A stretch of DNA of 64,000 bases from Opisthorchis felineus (GCA_004794785.1 SJOL01009659.1:474714-538713); one strand, 5' to 3'. Counted from the stretch's first letter, positions 44,606 to 60,138 are shown. Notes: a model not told the origin generated them from the sequence alone. Program-made: numbers and translations.

Positions 44606-47600
44606 ACCTCCACCCACACAACCAAACCCAACTGAAAATCCTGGAAATTCCCTAGGGTTTCTTATAAGAGAAGATAACTGTAGTCAGATTCGAACCTACA
44701 ATACTCCTCTAAGCATTTGCGAGGCTTTTATGGGGTTAACTGGTCAATCAAACCCAACATACAATGTGGCATTTATGAGAAAGTCGGAGCAACTATAAAG
44801 AAATGCTTAAAAATTCTGTGACGCATCATCCGTGGACCGAGTCAGTGAGATGGCATTCGCCGACCGGAGAGAGTAGTACCTTTGGTTATTTTTTAGCAAA
44901 GAACCGTGGGCATTTGCTAATGATCCATTTATATATATTTCCAACCTTGAAACGAGTCTGTTAACGACCGGAACGGAAGCATGTTTTCGTGTACGGGGAT
45001 GAACCTACTTGCTTTTAAAGGTAACAGAAGTATTGCACAAATTGGTCGGGAGGGAGGAATCGACCATAATCATGTGGCAACTAGGCGAGTTACTAATTGG
45101 TAAACACTGCACGAGAAGCCCATAGTGGCCCGACGGTTGTATGATGTACGGAATGTCATGAGTCCCCCTACTTTCTTTTAGTTTACGCGCTCTCATTCAA
45201 TTTAGAAATCCAAAAGTTCAGCACTTATCACCCGGCGTAGCTGCCCGCTAAGTTTACGGCCACCGTTATCTGAATAGCAGACAACATGCTGATCGGACCT
45301 AGTTTTTTTTCAAAATCAACATACTTCAGAATAAGCGGATTTCCTTAACTTTCATCGCAGAACAACAATAACATGGCTTTAACTCCTACTTCATAGTACC
45401 CTCATACACCTATCATATATCGATTCAAATCATCCTTATCCCGCTAAATGGACGCTTCGCCACTGTGCCAGGCACAGCTCTGAAAGAATCGGCATGCGCA
45501 GACATTGTGGTATTTTTCATGGTTGTAATTATTCCGCTAATTAGATAACAGGGGTCTTAGCAATCTCATTATTCCGAACCAATCTGCGCAAAGAATGGAA
45601 GGGTTTGCTCATCGCGTGCCCTAATTAGGAATCGGTCCTGCTTTTCTTGTCTAATTTAGTTCAACAAAGTTTACATCCCGTGTTCCAATCCATAAACAAA
45701 CCTCCGTTGTCGTCTTCCCTCCAGGTGATAGTCCATTTGTCTATTCACGTAGACCAAGGGGCTTTTCTCGCATAGGTTTACTCCAAAACTGGACACTCCA
45801 GATGCTCAACTAAGAATTCAGAAAACGACCCAACCTTAGGATTGGATGTAACCCTGGGGAAGAGAGACAGTGCTCTCGCAATAAACCATAACTTTGCAGC
45901 TAGCTAGATGAATTGGCTCAAGAGATGTTAAGTAACGTTGCCCACTGGGTCAGCTTCGTTGCAGCGTGCCCCTGTGGACCATTTTACCTTGTCCTTCTTC
46001 CAAAACGACCTTTTGTGTTCCGCTATCAATTACTCCAGAGGGACTGCAGCTTTGCTTCAACTACGGACACAATTCGCCACTGATTACGAGTCACAACCAC
46101 CAACAGTGCAGTAGTGACATTGTGACACACAGGCTGTCTCCAAACATCGATCACGCCCAGCGGATACAAAGGTATGCAATTGTGGCCCTGACTTAGGGCC
46201 ACCATTGCTTCTCAATATAGGACCTATCGATGGGAGACGATAAAGTAACATACCACAATCTCAAGTGTATTTTCAAAGATAGCAGGAAGATTGACAGATT
46301 AGACCACCTTCAGTATCTTTCGTATGGCTGTGGACAAGCTGACGACACAGTCTTTACCTTTAGCCGAGCATATATAAAATTCTCACACATCAGTCAGTCT
46401 CACAAATTCCAGTCACTAACAAAGTGTGTAAATTGCGAAACCAATGCACCACACACATTCTACTCAATCAATAAAGTTGAGTGATCCACATTGGACATGT
46501 GCATTTTGACTGATTCATTCAGATGAGCATGCCAGCGAATAAATTCCAGTTGGAAAATGTCACATTGGTCAATTTTATTCTATTGCATTCCATTACAAAT
46601 ACAGTGAAGTGGGTTGAACAGGCAAAAATACGTTGCAGTGGAAAATGGAGTTTGAGAATCCTGACAGATTCGTTGACATCTCACTCCATTGCCAAGAAAG
46701 TGCAAAAATGAATGACGTTTCTATTTTAAAGTTAAAGCTGCATTTGGGTAATCTGTGAATTTGCCTTGCAAATGACTTGACCTAAAGAATTGGGAATAGT
46801 TCTCTAAGCACCGTATCTCTTATAACTGGACAAAAATTCTAAGATATTGGTGAGCCAAATGAAAACCACGCGATACTAGCAAACCAAACATGGACCGAGT
46901 GCAGGCCAAACACAAATCGCGGACATCTGTGTAACCCAACCACACTCAAATAACAACGTGATCGTGGAGTTGCCTGCATAATGTTGATGTTCCACTACTG
47001 CTCACCATTTTTAGTTTCCATTAGAAGCATTTAGGCTTAAGCCATCTATGTCGACAGGGTCAAATAGGCCTGTATTGATGCATCGATGAATCCTGATTTA
47101 TACATGAAAATACCATTGCTCGCGAAAATAGTGCCTTCAGAAAAGTGCGAATGATGCGAAACTGTCCGGGTTGCTTGTTCATGGTGGTTAAAAAGCGAGT
47201 TTGTTACATGAAACAGGTCAAATTTAGAACAGACAAGGCTAGCTTTTTTTCTGCGTAGAAAATTCGAAGATCATATTTCAACTATTTATATCACATTATT
47301 CAATGTATGAAATGTTGTCACGAGCGGACTATGCTCGGTAGCGAAGTCGCTTCCCGAATTTAATGTGATCAGAATTAATGGTGAAGGAAACTTGGGACAA
47401 ACTTGGGACAACAATCGCATCCTGTTGTTCAGCTGTGTTGACTGTTAGAATTCGATTAGATCTGTCGTAACGTTAGTTTGGCAGTATGTAGTGAAGGGAA
47501 ACCACATCCGTTTTAGACTGTACTGTGCCAAGTGTTGAGACTAGAAAGAAAATGATCCGTTGGATATTCTGTCTCGTGTTGTAATTGCACTGCAGTACTT

Positions 47601-50600
47601 ACCCTACGTTTTGGCGGGTCATTTCAATAAATTGTAAAATGTCCGTGAGCAGTCGATAGAAGGCAGCTTCCACCGTACACAAGTAGGGGAAGAACAACGA
47701 GCCATAGGAGCGCCATAGGTACACATTTTTACCAAGTAATTTCATTTACGTACAAACCGAAAATATTGCAACAATACAGCAGTCCTGTAGGTGATATCGT
47801 TCCGTGAAGCACTCTGCCCCAAATAGCGTTCCCATAAACCACGACAAAGAGGTAAACCCTCCTCCCAAACCAATTAAGACCAGATTGTAGGAAAAGTCAG
47901 AAAGCTCCCCTTACCATAGTCTCTGCTCTTTGATGGGATTACTCTGTTAGCAACCATGTGCCAATGATTCCGCCCATACATGTGTTTTCCTTGCAACAGA
48001 AGTCAGGCGAACATATTGAAATGAAACCAGTGTATTTGTTAGGAAGACTAAAATCAAAGAGTTGTGGACAGATCAGTGACCGTGAAGCGACCCAAACGAA
48101 TCGGCGTATCCTCCCAAACAGAAAAGTGTGAAACTCAGTCCGGTTTAGAAATCGATGCACATCCGGTTTCCACAACAAAATGAGAGTTTTATCAGGCAAA
48201 AAACCACAGCCAGGTCTTTACATTTCATTGGACTAGCTGGCAGTAAACATCAGCCTGTGACCCGTTTTCGGGATGTATAAGTGCCACCCCCCAGTAGAAA
48301 ACAATCCATGGATTACTATTTGCTCGTGAAAAGCACTGCTTGTCTGTTAAAAACAGCTAAATTTCATGAAGCTGAAAGAGAAGACAACGAAGTCCATGAT
48401 CCCTCAATCATGAATGATTAGTTTTCATCAGTACTGTGTTACGCAGGTTTTTCATCTTGCTTCCCAAACAGAATCTCAGCAGATGATAAAGCTTCAGAAA
48501 ACATCCAGAATTACGCTGGTTCAGTCACATGAATTGTTTGCCTTCAATGGAATCACGAAAACTGCGTGGCGGACGGTACATCATTCGACAGAAGGGTAAA
48601 AAGGAAATTAGAAAAAGTGTGATAGGCGATAAGACCTCCAAAATGGGTTTGCCTTGTCTCTTGCTGCGCTTGGCGGGACACTGCAAGAAATGACCGCTGA
48701 ACCATGGAAACTGCCTTTGTGCTGTCAGTTTCTAACTTGAACGTTTGGGTGAGTGTTTGTGGATGTAGGCGCTCGCGGCAGATGTGCACCAGGTCCCTTT
48801 CCTGTCTGCCTTTTAAGTTTCACCCTAGGTCTTGCGAATACTCGGTGCCAGCGTTGATGTTCCGGCCTGTGTAACGACGGTAGTGATGAGGACGAAGGGA
48901 ATACTGATTCGCAGATTTAAACTGTACCCGGCCATGATGCAACGCGTGAAGGCTAATTGTTCTTTGGACACTTTTAGTTCATTGAAAGTCAAGGACCCTC
49001 CGAAAAAAAACGCACAAACCAGCCCGTTATATCTAGCTTCAAAGTGTCGTCTGGGCGATAGTAAATCCTTGACAAGGTTCAGCTAGTGGCGAATAAGTAT
49101 GTCAATGACAACTACACCAGACCCACTCAGCTTCATAAGTAAGGTATTTTACCTCTTGAGATTTCCATAGTGAAGCCTTGGCTTTGAGTTTTGCCTCGAT
49201 CGACGTGGTACTCTATTGCTCTGCCTCATCCAAGCCAGCATTCTCAACTTCTTTGAGTAATAGAAACACGATTTGATCGAGCTTATGATGGAAACCATCA
49301 ATAGCGAAGCTACGGGGCATCTCCCAGTTAGTTAGCTTTCCGTTTTCATAAACGGTTGACGAAGAAAGGCCTAGAACTTGCTGAAGTGCCAATCACGAGC
49401 TGCAGCCAATACAATCACAAAATTTGATTAATGTTTGCCACTTAGCTAACCCAATCTTCCCGTAGTCTAGGGAACAACGGAGACAAAAGTCAGTGCAACT
49501 ATAAGTACACTCCAAGTCCATTTGGGTTGTCTGGGTTTGCCGAAAAATCAATACGATGACCGTAAAACGCTTATTGTTCGCTAATTGCTCGCTGACAGGG
49601 TCCCTGCCGTGAGAGAAAAATCGAACCACTAAGTATTGCTTTCCTATGGATTTCTTAACGAGACAGCTGTATAATAGGATAACGGTTGTCAACTGTTTGA
49701 TATCTTCAAATAAACTGGTGTATGAGACTTGAGACAACAGGAGCTCTTCAAAGAATATCGGGGGGTTTAAGACCAAAACAGCTAATTTTGATCAGCTAGC
49801 GCTGTAAAAACAATGGCGTAACTTTCTGCCTGCTTCCTATATCCGCTTTAACACGACGGACTAGATGACGACAAATCATGGTGCATTGCTTCTGAGGTCC
49901 GAAATAAGGTTTCGTTTTGTCCATAAAACTGCTAGTGAAAACGAAGGGATGCCATACCCAGGTACTCGCTAGTAAGCACAGGTAACAGTTAGGTTTGTGG
50001 TGACCGGAGTCCTTCGGATTTCCTCGACAGAAAGCTTCGCATACATCTACTGGATATTTAACAATATTCCTCCACAAAACAAATAAGTTAAAATGTTTCA
50101 GTGTTTGGCCAAACCAGTTACATGACTTTGATTGGCCTATGGTCCTTCAGTATCGATTGACAAGTCGACACTGAATTCGCTTAATGGAATCAGTTAACTA
50201 CCATTGACCAGACTGCCACAACCTGATTTTTTTCACGCAGTTCCATGTTGAAATGACGGGCCCTCGGAATTGAACCATTTCGCACTCGAGGTAGGTGTAA
50301 AGCGGAATATAAGACGATATGAAACAGCGATGAACCTCCCAGCTGCACTGTACTGCACAACGATGCACTGAGTCATATGGACTGGTGACAAAACGTTTAC
50401 AAGCCAACTGCCAAGCTCGGTGAACGGGTCAGAAACCATAAACCTGAGGCAGCTTTCTACAGTTAAGGTACGCCGAGAAATATGAATAAGAGAAAATAAA
50501 AATAAAATGGGAGGTAGAGTTTTCGCACATTAACTTTTCTACTGAGGAGTTGAGCGACACTGGTAGTTAAATGACGTGTCTACAGGTAACAGGAAACTCA

Positions 50601-53266
50601 CTACAAGTGGAGAAGTTTCCATCGGCGGAAATTGGACAGTAGTTCTGCCAGCGTGAAATGGTACGATATCAGTGGAAAACGCTGGGAACTTCAAGACGGG
50701 TGAAAGGGGGAGGGCAAAGCAAACAATCTTTACATTACTGGTCAACATCTGTAATGGACAAGCTACTCAGTTGTGAGAAAAACGGCTGCAATCGCCAGGA
50801 ATCTGGAGTGACTGAGAGTTACCATGCGTCTATCAACCAAAACCAGAGATGAACTACCAGAACGGCGGTACAAAGCAAGTAGGGCCGAATAACAGTGAAT
50901 CTTTGCAACAATTAGTATTAATACAATGGACCTCAAACAAGAAAGTGTTCGAAACAAAAAAGTAAACCCATGAGCCTAAACGACAATCACTGGAGAATAT
51001 CTGGTAGAATTCAGGACAGTGAAACAAAACGGTGGAAAGGCAATAGTTTCCACCCACGACATTGCACAATATTGCCCTGGGTGTAACACAAGGATATCTG
51101 AAAAATGCTCTAATCATTATTGTTAACGCTTTGAAGGAAGGTGACCGTCAACTAGATGGCTCTTCAGCTGGTAGAACTGCCCCAAAAATGCGTGAGATAA
51201 ACGTCTGTACTTGTATTTTCAGCCGAAAAGATGTGGTGACGAACAAAGATTTACGCTCCTCGGTACCTGACTGCTTGAGCATAAATAAGCCGTCAAACTA
51301 GGGGCAGAAAGTACAACACGTTGATTATGACCAAAGAATGGGAAGTAGTTCTAACAGTTAAGGTGAGCGTCAACACCTACAGCACAAATCAGCTGGTCTT
51401 CACCAATTGTGCCACGTGACAGTAGACAATTCTCGCTCAACGTCACATTGATTTGGAGCGAAAAAATCGATACACACGGGTGAAAACATTGAACCAACCA
51501 GCTCAGTGTAAAGCCTGTCATATAGCTTACTTAGGCTGATGAGAAAAACAAGATACTCAAGGTTGCAGACACCTCATATTCCTGTGCAAAGGTAATCGAT
51601 GACTAACAATGAACAGTAGTCGAACGTTTGGCAAGTTACTCGAAGAGCTTATCTTTCCGCTAGGACAATCTCAAAAACATAGTAATCTTTTCCAAAAAAT
51701 CCCCATAGAGACAGTTCCTGTAGATTAAGACCACTTGAAATTCGTACCTCTCAATAAACTATCTCAACGCTCAATGAAGACAACTCTAGTTACCTCCTCG
51801 GAGTAATTCCTCTCCCAACAAAGGCCAGGGTGCCGGAATCGTGTTTTCCGTTTTTCTACCATATGACACCTACAGGGCACATGACTAGTCAAAATACAAC
51901 ACAAACAAGTTCGTTCCCAACGTGTTATGGACTTATAAACAAGATTTTTAGCTACATGAACATTAATTACTACAAAAGTCCTTAGAAAGCAGACCCCTCG
52001 AAAGGGCGGTTACTATCACGAAGGGTGCAGATAGATTTGTCTTCTCCATCCTTCACAATTAAATAGATAAACCAAAGCCTATTCTAAGAGTCCAGCAGGA
52101 TGTGGTAACCTAGTGATGTACATACGGATGAAGTCAAACTTAACACAACAATTGCAGTAAACTTCAACGATCAGCCACTTAACATACAAGCTCCATTCAC
52201 AGTGAAAGTTCCGGATCATTATGTAGCCCAACTCAAACTCTTCAGCTCATCACACCTCATTGTGAACATAATACGTGAACAGTAGGCCACAACCCCGATA
52301 GACTATAAAATCACTCCAGGGGTTAGGTTGCGATCCCTCGGAAAAAAGACCGTCCTGTCGAGAACTTCAATGGTACATTCCAAAACTACGCGCACTAGCT
52401 GGTTACCCAGAAAAGTCATAACTCTATGAGCTACGGATGACCTGCTTCTACTCTTTGGTGATGCTGGTATAATTTTAATGACTGTGTAATACAGATTCAG
52501 GGTTCTACGCATTTAAAATGCCAGAACATATGTAAAAAAAAAACTTTTTGTAGATTAAGACGAAACTAGTTCACTGCTCAAAGAACCCTCCTACGTGATA
52601 TATGAAGTTTTTTTACAAGAATAGGCATTCTGTCAAAGGTGGGTCTGACTACAAATCACCAAACACACCAGTAGATGTGTTTGGATAATTCCTTCTGGAG
52701 GATCATGTGAACGTCGTTCAGTTTCAGAAGCAACAGATAAGTTAATGCCAACATACCATTATTGTTCACTGGTTTCCACTACACTGGGATACTCTACAAA
52801 CATAGGGGTCTCATCCCAACCTACTAATGTGAGCAAACAATCACTATCCATGGCTATATGCATCAAAACGCTTATTAATGGCAAATAATGTACTTGTTTC
52901 GCTAAGAGAACAAGTTCATCAGTAATAAGCAGTTTGTTCATGCACTGTTGAGAATTACGTGGGTCCATTTCAGTCATCGAAGATGCATGTGAACTGTATC
53001 TTGAATGATAGTGTAACAACGCCCAGCTTGAAGATGTGGGAATGAAAACTCGACTGTCAGTTAGTTACGCATATCACGACGGTAAACAAACAGAAGCCCC
53101 TCCCCCAAGATAGAAGATTCCTTGAATTACGACTGTGAAGTTAGTCTCGAAATGAATAACTTCTGGGTAACAAATTCCCCAACTTCTAACAAGACCCAAC
53201 CTGCGTCCTTGTGGCTCAAAGTACTATCCTGACAAAACGAGGATACAAGATTAGTGCACTGGAGTT

Positions 53267-53758
53267 TTGTGTTTTGCACGAGTTAAGTGCCTGAACAACA
53301 ACATTAGGAAAAAGCTGTTTCTTCAAAGTGATTGGGAGTCTTATACCACAATTTCCATCCATGTAACAAAACTTCGATTTCTGCTATCTGTAGAAACTAG
53401 CATTCCGGTAAGACTACTTGTGGCTGGTCCTTATGAGTTCGTCAAGTGGTTAGGTCTCCCTATAACAGAACAAGCAGCGAAAAGATCACCTTTAGTAAGT
53501 CCTTGCATGCGGCCTTCAAACAGTAAACAAGTTATCTGGGAACGGTTTCTTTCTGTAGAAGGACTGCGGGAAAAAATGGGTCCGAAGGGGCCTCCTCCAA
53601 ACGGTGACCTCCTGAAAAGGGCACAGATGTGCATTTGTCCTCTCGAGAAGGATGACTTCAAAGCCGACAAAAAGTTGTCGCTTCTGCGAGTTGGCTTTTA
53701 CTGGGGAGAGTGTACTGCTGAAATACATCTGTTATTTCTGGGGGTAAGCTTTCCGTAG
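53267..53758 (+). other. 163-codon open frame, status uncertain
   Basis: The longest plus-strand frame in the right half. It contains GPKGPPPNGDLLKR and KKLSLLRVGFYWGECTAEIH. Splice-like sites occur inside it (acceptor TTTCTTTCTGTAG ending 53558, donor CTGGGG|GTAAGC after 53743; acceptor TATCTGTAG ending about 53396, donor CTTTA|GTAAGTCC after 53491). The two internal 'exons' do not join in phase. The frame is near the longest expected by chance in 64 kb, and I recognise no domain. Confidence 0.2.
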
Positions 53759-56700
53759 ATGGGCGGCTAAACGTACACGACCATAACCCAAGCAGCTTGA
53801 GGTCGTCAGAAAATGAAACTTTAAGCTAGAATATCGCCTGATGATATCCAATTATGCACACCAGTGTCATCACCCCCTAAACATCTACAATAATTGTGTC
53901 TAGTCAACGCAGATTTAGGTTGCCTCAACTCTAGAGTTACTCCCGAACGGACAGAACACTCACAGCGGAGTGAAAATATTCACAGTAAGATAACGAACAA
54001 ATTCGGACACAAGCGAAAGCTCCCAGTACAACTGTAGCTAAAGTTTGTAAAGTGATGGCTTTCTAGTGGAATTTTACGAACTTTTTTCATGGTGATGGTT
54101 CTCTGTTAACCATGTATGATCACCCCTAGCAGAGGCCGAATATGTCATTTCCTGGTGATGGTGTCTGTTGAGTGGATTGCTGTACATTCTTCAAAATCAG
54201 CAGTGTCCTCATCTAAGTCAGGTATATGGATTTATTCATTACATTGGTGAGGCACAACGTAACGGCATGAATGTATAAAAAGATTAATCTTCTGAATGAA
54301 GGTTTTATTGTCTCGATCCGCAGACCACCACACTAATACAGGATTTACATTACAATCCATCGAAGCTGTCCTCTTGTGTAGAAACGGCACCATGGAGAAA
54401 CCCCATTGTACCTCAAATCGTCATGGCCTGATGCTCTGTATATCTATTCCAGGAACAACAGCGTAAGGATTAGAATGGCAGTACTCTATTCAGTAAGAAT
54501 GATATAGAGTAGATTATGCGCTGCGTGACATTTGTTAGGATTGACCATTGGTTTAAAGACGTTAACAGCAGTGTTTTATAACTCACAGTGGGTGAACTTT
54601 AGAAGCTAATTATTGTGGTTTTGCTTGGGATTAATTCCTTTCCTGCCGAAGGTTACCCATGGTGATCGAAATGTTGAGTTACAGAAGAATGTTGCTTTTA
54701 ACGTTGTTTCCCCATCGATAGTCAACCTTTAGGACGGAAACAAGGTCTATTTTTAATAGTTTCGAAAACTGTTAAACTTAGTTGAGAGGTTAACCGATCC
54801 ATATTTGAAAAGAAAATGACGTGGAGAACTTCATAAGCGTACAGCGAATATAAAACACGAGTTACCCACTTACTTATTGCCAACATTTTTGGCCACTGGG
54901 AAAAGCGGGCGTCACAGGCTGGAAAAAAAGAAAAAGAATCGATCATACACGGAGGATTTTGGAAACCCTCATCGTGATGGCCATATTATCAATGACGTCC
55001 ATTCGAAGCTGATGAGATGCGGAAAAATCTGTTCTGGCCTATCACGACGTTTGTACATAGCTGTACAGAAGTGAAGCACCAGTGTTCTAAGCTGCTGATG
55101 CCGATAGCGACAAATAATGCGTTTCACCCCTAAGAGTAGCGATCCACCGCCACCCGATCTTTTAAATAACTTGTATTTTCCATTGGTTGGATGCTCGGGT
55201 GAGGGGGTGGGGTGCTGTATCTCAATAAGGAATCCGCGGGTGTTCGAATGACATCAACGCGCATCTGTGGTTACAAGTCGGCATGCGGTGCACGGAGCAA
55301 ATTCTGAACGTTGATAGTGTCAGTATTCAGTTTAGTTACGGTATCTGCAGCCAGTTGCGGATCTCACGGCCAACAGCCGAACGTGGATAGCACAACCCCT
55401 ATTCTCACTCATCTCCTCATAAGAATAAATAAGAGCAAACTTAGGAAGTACGTTTAAATATATCACTTCAAAAATGAGCTAAAATATACTAGGATAGACG
55501 GGGAGCAGAAACTCTTCGTTATAGTTGGTAAATTGAACTTCGAGCAGAGACATCATGACGAGGTTTCTGTGAGGAAGCCCTAAGTTCCTCATACGGCATT
55601 GAAGATAATCTTTGGTAGACCGGAGCTGACAACCCTTGTCCCTAGCAAGGATCAGGACGTTGCTGAATCCCGAACGGCTTCACAGATTCAACTACGTCCA
55701 CCATCGCAGATACGACAGGGGAATTCGCAGACATGGGCCATTAGTCAGTAAAAAGATAGCTGAATAGAAAATAAGAAGCAAATGTTTTTTCTGAAGTCAT
55801 ACACGGCGATGCAACGATGGCTATACGGGTAGCGTTCAAATAAAAGTTTGAATCAGTAACTCCGTCACAGCTCACTGCCATGATCCTGCCCAGCTTTATT
55901 CTATTGTTCCAATTGATAAAGGCTGGTTTGGAGTTTCCAAAACCCCTGCTAAGGGATATATTTGAGCGAACGTTTTATACATTCGCCGACAATGGCTGCA
56001 GATGTCTTTCAATTCCCTGGTTGTAACTAGCAAAGTGGTGCGCAACACAATTAAGGTGGCAGTTGTGAAACAAGGAAGCCCAAAAACACTTGGTAGAATC
56101 CATTGCAGGCTATGTGGCGTTAGTTGGTCCACCAATTTTTCTAGGTCACTATATTAGAAGCCGTATGGACAGAACGACGTTACTCAGTCATCTTCGACTT
56201 ATGTTACGTAGTGTAACAAGAGTGGAACAGATCATCGTTGGATCAGCGGAAAGATTCATTAAAGTAATAGCGATGTCACCAGTAACTGATTCCACACCTA
56301 GACAAAACTATTGTGATTGTGCATCCTTGAACAGGTGCAAAAGTACATGTTACTATTACTGACCGAAAAGCCCGTTACATCATTCAGTGTATTTGAAATC
56401 GAGAGATGAGCACTGGGCAACAGGTTTCCGTGAAATCTAGTGCTAAGGGACTCGTGTAAATAGGCTAGTATGACTATAAGTGCTAAGCACCGTTTCGATG
56501 AACGGACCTAGGTAAAAAGTGGACACAAATGGACACCTTAGACATTGGCCAGTCACCCAAAGACGAATTATCGTCAACTTCACGAACCTGATGAATATAA
56601 GGGGTAACAAAATCGCCTCCGTAAATAACTCTATAAAAAAACTACACCTACCAAATATGAACATTGGATACAGTGAAACATCATGGTCCTTAAAAATGAC

Positions 56701-58498
56701 CGGCGGGAAAATATATGAGTAGGGCTCATGTGCTTTCTCTCCTGCACCGGAGAAAAATGTGTGACAAGCAACCGGTTTCTCAAAATATTGCTGTGGGTTT
56801 TTATTTGGAACCGACAGTAGTACAGCACAGGATATTTCAACGAAAAAAGAAAAAGGGATGAAAAACCTGCTCCAAGCAGGCTAGTGCTATGAACATTATC
56901 CAAATTGTTGGACTTCGAAGTTTACTTATATCAACTATAAAGGATTCTGAAAGCCTGTAAACCGGCGTTTGAGGTGCTCAGATAGGATACTGATAGCCAA
57001 TGTCAGTATATAACTAACTACCTTTGAAGTAGAGCAGACACGTCAAGGAGGCTTGCTTGCTCACGTGACATAGATCTCGGATCCAGACTGCTCGACTGAC
57101 TCCAATACCGATGCAAAGACTGTCTAAAATCCAGTGGAGTAAACTTGGAAGACAAACAGAGTGCACACACGCCAGTGCATAGATCGGAAAATATGAGGGA
57201 TACGGAGTAGAGCACCATGACAACACGAAAAACAGACACTATCTAAGGGCTTTGCTACAGCGTCTCAACAAGCGATCAATAAAATGCCACCGACATTCAC
57301 ACACCTATTTGCAGCCTCCTATAGAGTTGCCACGATAGACTCAGAACGGCTCCCACCCTTGACTGAAGCGTTCTAGTTTATTGTTTGCAAAAATGTATCT
57401 CCAGGCAATGAGGCAATATTCAAAACTATAAGGCACGACGACAAGATTAAGCGCGTAGAAATCTGTAAAATCGACTCAACAGTATCTAAACAAAACTACA
57501 CAAAGTACCGCACAAAGTCAAATTCACAAAATAAAAATTACGCATGAGTTGCTCCCATAGAAAACCGAAAGTACAGCTATCAACGACAACTCTTCGGGCT
57601 CCCTCCGTGTACTGCGTTGCGAGCTAATGAAGCTGTTCCTACCCAAAGAGACCACTTGCGGTTGGTGCCTTGAAGCCTTTCTTGTAGGGACAAAGATCTA
57701 CAGCTTTTGAAGTAAATTCTAGTCGAAATCCTCTAAGAGAAGACCGGGTATTACTCGGCTCAATCTGCCTGACGCGTAACCGGGAATTTAGTGTTCCTGA
57801 GGTTGCTTGTTGTAGGTTCTAAGGACCAGTTTTGGAGTGGGAAAACAAGGCTAGTATTTTGCGCACGGGTGAAATATTTACGAGGCCACACGCCGGCTGT
57901 TTTGAGCATCCTGTCCCTTTCGACCGTCCAGTCCCTCGACTTGATATTTATCGAGTTATAGGCCTATACACGTTTGGCTTCACGTGAGTGACTTGAATCA
58001 ACCAGTACTGTTCAAGAGTTGGCTGAGAGTGTTGGGCAACCTATTTGTCGCACAACGATAACCGAAACTGTGTATTTTTGGATAAAGGAATTGTACACCG
58101 GTCTTTGGTTGTCGTGACACACCACTTTAGCAATAAAACCACACGACAGAATCGTATGAGCACTGATACAGCAATAACATCAGAAACATGTTCATCAAAT
58201 TACGTGATGGATACATTTTACGAAGTTACAGAATATGGTACGTTAGTCCTTATTATGAGCTAGTTCGGGGTGCTAATTTCACAACGTGAGGGATAATGGA
58301 GCTGTAAACCATTCAACGAGAGCGGTATGCCAAAAACTTACCGAATTTTCTTTCGTTTTCCACTGGTGTTTCCTTAGAAGAACCAGTTCTCAGGAGAAAT
58401 TAGTTTTAGTCGGCATCCTTAGGCGGTCTCTGTCTCTATGATCCCAAGTGTTAACCCGTGACCTTCCCGACTAAGTAGAAACTAAGATGATAATAATC

Positions 58499-58665
58499 GT
58501 CCAGCTGTAGCACTCTTTCGGTGCCCAGTTGCCAGGAAACTCGGAGAAAGCACCAGGGTTTCCCCACGCCTAAACAGGAGCAGTCGAGAGGATGAGGATG
58601 GGTTCGAACCACGGAGCTTCCGGTAATTAAGTTTGCTTCTTAACTACCGAGCTGTCGCGAGCTGC
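58499..58665 (-). repeat. tRNA-derived SINE, copy 6
   Basis: Minus-strand family member: GCTCGGTAGTTAAGAAGC (A-box), B-box GGTTCGAACCC, body CTCGACTGCTCCTGTTTAGG, ending GTGCTACAGCTGGACGATTA with an ATT-rich tail. The middle of the body is diverged and shorter than in other copies. Confidence 0.85.
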
Positions 58666-60138
58666 TTGACTGCCCGGCAGTCCATGAGCGTCTATGCTAC
58701 TCATTCAGATGACATGGTTGGAAAGGTGGACAAAATGAAGGGTTGGACACTACACAGCATAAGTTACCTAAGGAAGCCCTGACAAAAAAGCAACATTTCG
58801 CAATTCTGATTCCGCTGTACAGAGGAAATCGCCATATGCTTTGAGCACCTCACTATCCAGAAATCTATCCGATTCAACGGTATTCTGCCATACTTCTGCA
58901 CTGTCAGTTAATCATCTGGTACACTCGAAGTAAAAAAGGAATATAGTTCGTACACTTCTGTGAGTTCCAAATACATATCACTAGTCATTCGGAAGAACCA
59001 CTTTAATGGGTAATGGCGTGATGCGAGCAAGCAGGGGGGTTTTGCAAAGAGCAACATTACTACTGGTATGAAAAATCAACAGTTCCCTTATGTCCAACAA
59101 AAGGCAAGTATACTGCGTGGACGCCCGGAGATTCTGTTATGGTTATTATATACAGGACTGTTAGACTGAGAAAAATAACTGAAAAGTAACAACTACAACA
59201 CCCCATACTTGTACTTAGTCCTGGATACCTGCTTTAAAAGAAAGTATACCGAAAAAGTCGATGTATTCAACACACTATGACGTGTGGAAAAACATGAAAA
59301 CCTCATCTTTGGATATACTAGCCACAGGGTTCCCCTCCCATCACTCTGTTTTTATCGTCACAATCTTCACTTTTATGACGGCATACATCGCTATGGTGTC
59401 CGTAGCATTGCACGAACCAAACAGAGTAGTCTTGTGTTTACTCAGCTGCAACGGAATCTCTGAGATATATGCTTGTTAATAATCGTCAAACGGATGAGAT
59501 TACTAGATGTCCGGCATAAAACCACATGGCCAATTGACTGGCCTCTTCTTGTGCAATGGAAATATCTAGCTCTCTGTAGGAAATCTTATCTTGGGTAGAA
59601 TTCGGGCGGACTACTGCTTCTGGTCACAACGAATTTTCGAACCCCAGATGGCGTGTAGTTCATAGTCACTGTTGCCAGCGAGTGTGACCGAAACTAATTA
59701 TACGCGCGTTACTCTGCAAACTCGCAAGCGGGTATTTATAAACTGAATATGCGACTTTGGCCAGGGAAGTTGGGTGGGTGTGACCGTGACCCGCGTCCGA
59801 ACCCCACGTGAGTGCCTTCAAGCTGGCTGCTGGCCCTCTCCTAATAACCTACATGCATGTCGCTTTGGAAATGAAAACGGTAGAAAATTCGGTGTTGATA
59901 GACTGGTCCCTGTTTTTGGAAGAAACTACTTCACTTTGGAAGGCGAAGTCCTCAGCGAGGACCCCCAAATAATTTACCTCCCCAAATTTGTTGAGAATAC
60001 TACACAGGCAAGGCTACTTCGGTTTATATCCCAACTGGACATTACAGAACACTTCGATAGTTTGGGTTGTGAATCTCACTTTCTAGAATCTAGAATCCTA
60101 TCGCGAGACCAACCTGCAACTAAATAGTCTGAGCTGTA
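58666..60138. other. No recognised gene
   Basis: Contains a 117-codon plus-strand frame (59774-60127) with EVLSEDPQIIYLPKFVE but no convincing splice sites or domain; treated as chance. Confidence 0.3.

Larger units (their letters stand above)
41104..58498. other. About 17 kb without a recognised gene
   Basis: Long AT-rich stretch with only short open frames, apart from 53267-53758. No SINE or RTE copy was recognised here, in contrast to both ends of the window. It may be intergenic or a long intron; single small exons could easily be missed by eye. Confidence 0.3.

Noticed and set aside
59774..60127. 117-codon plus-strand frame
   Set aside because: Protein-like in places but no known domain, no good splice sites and within chance expectation.
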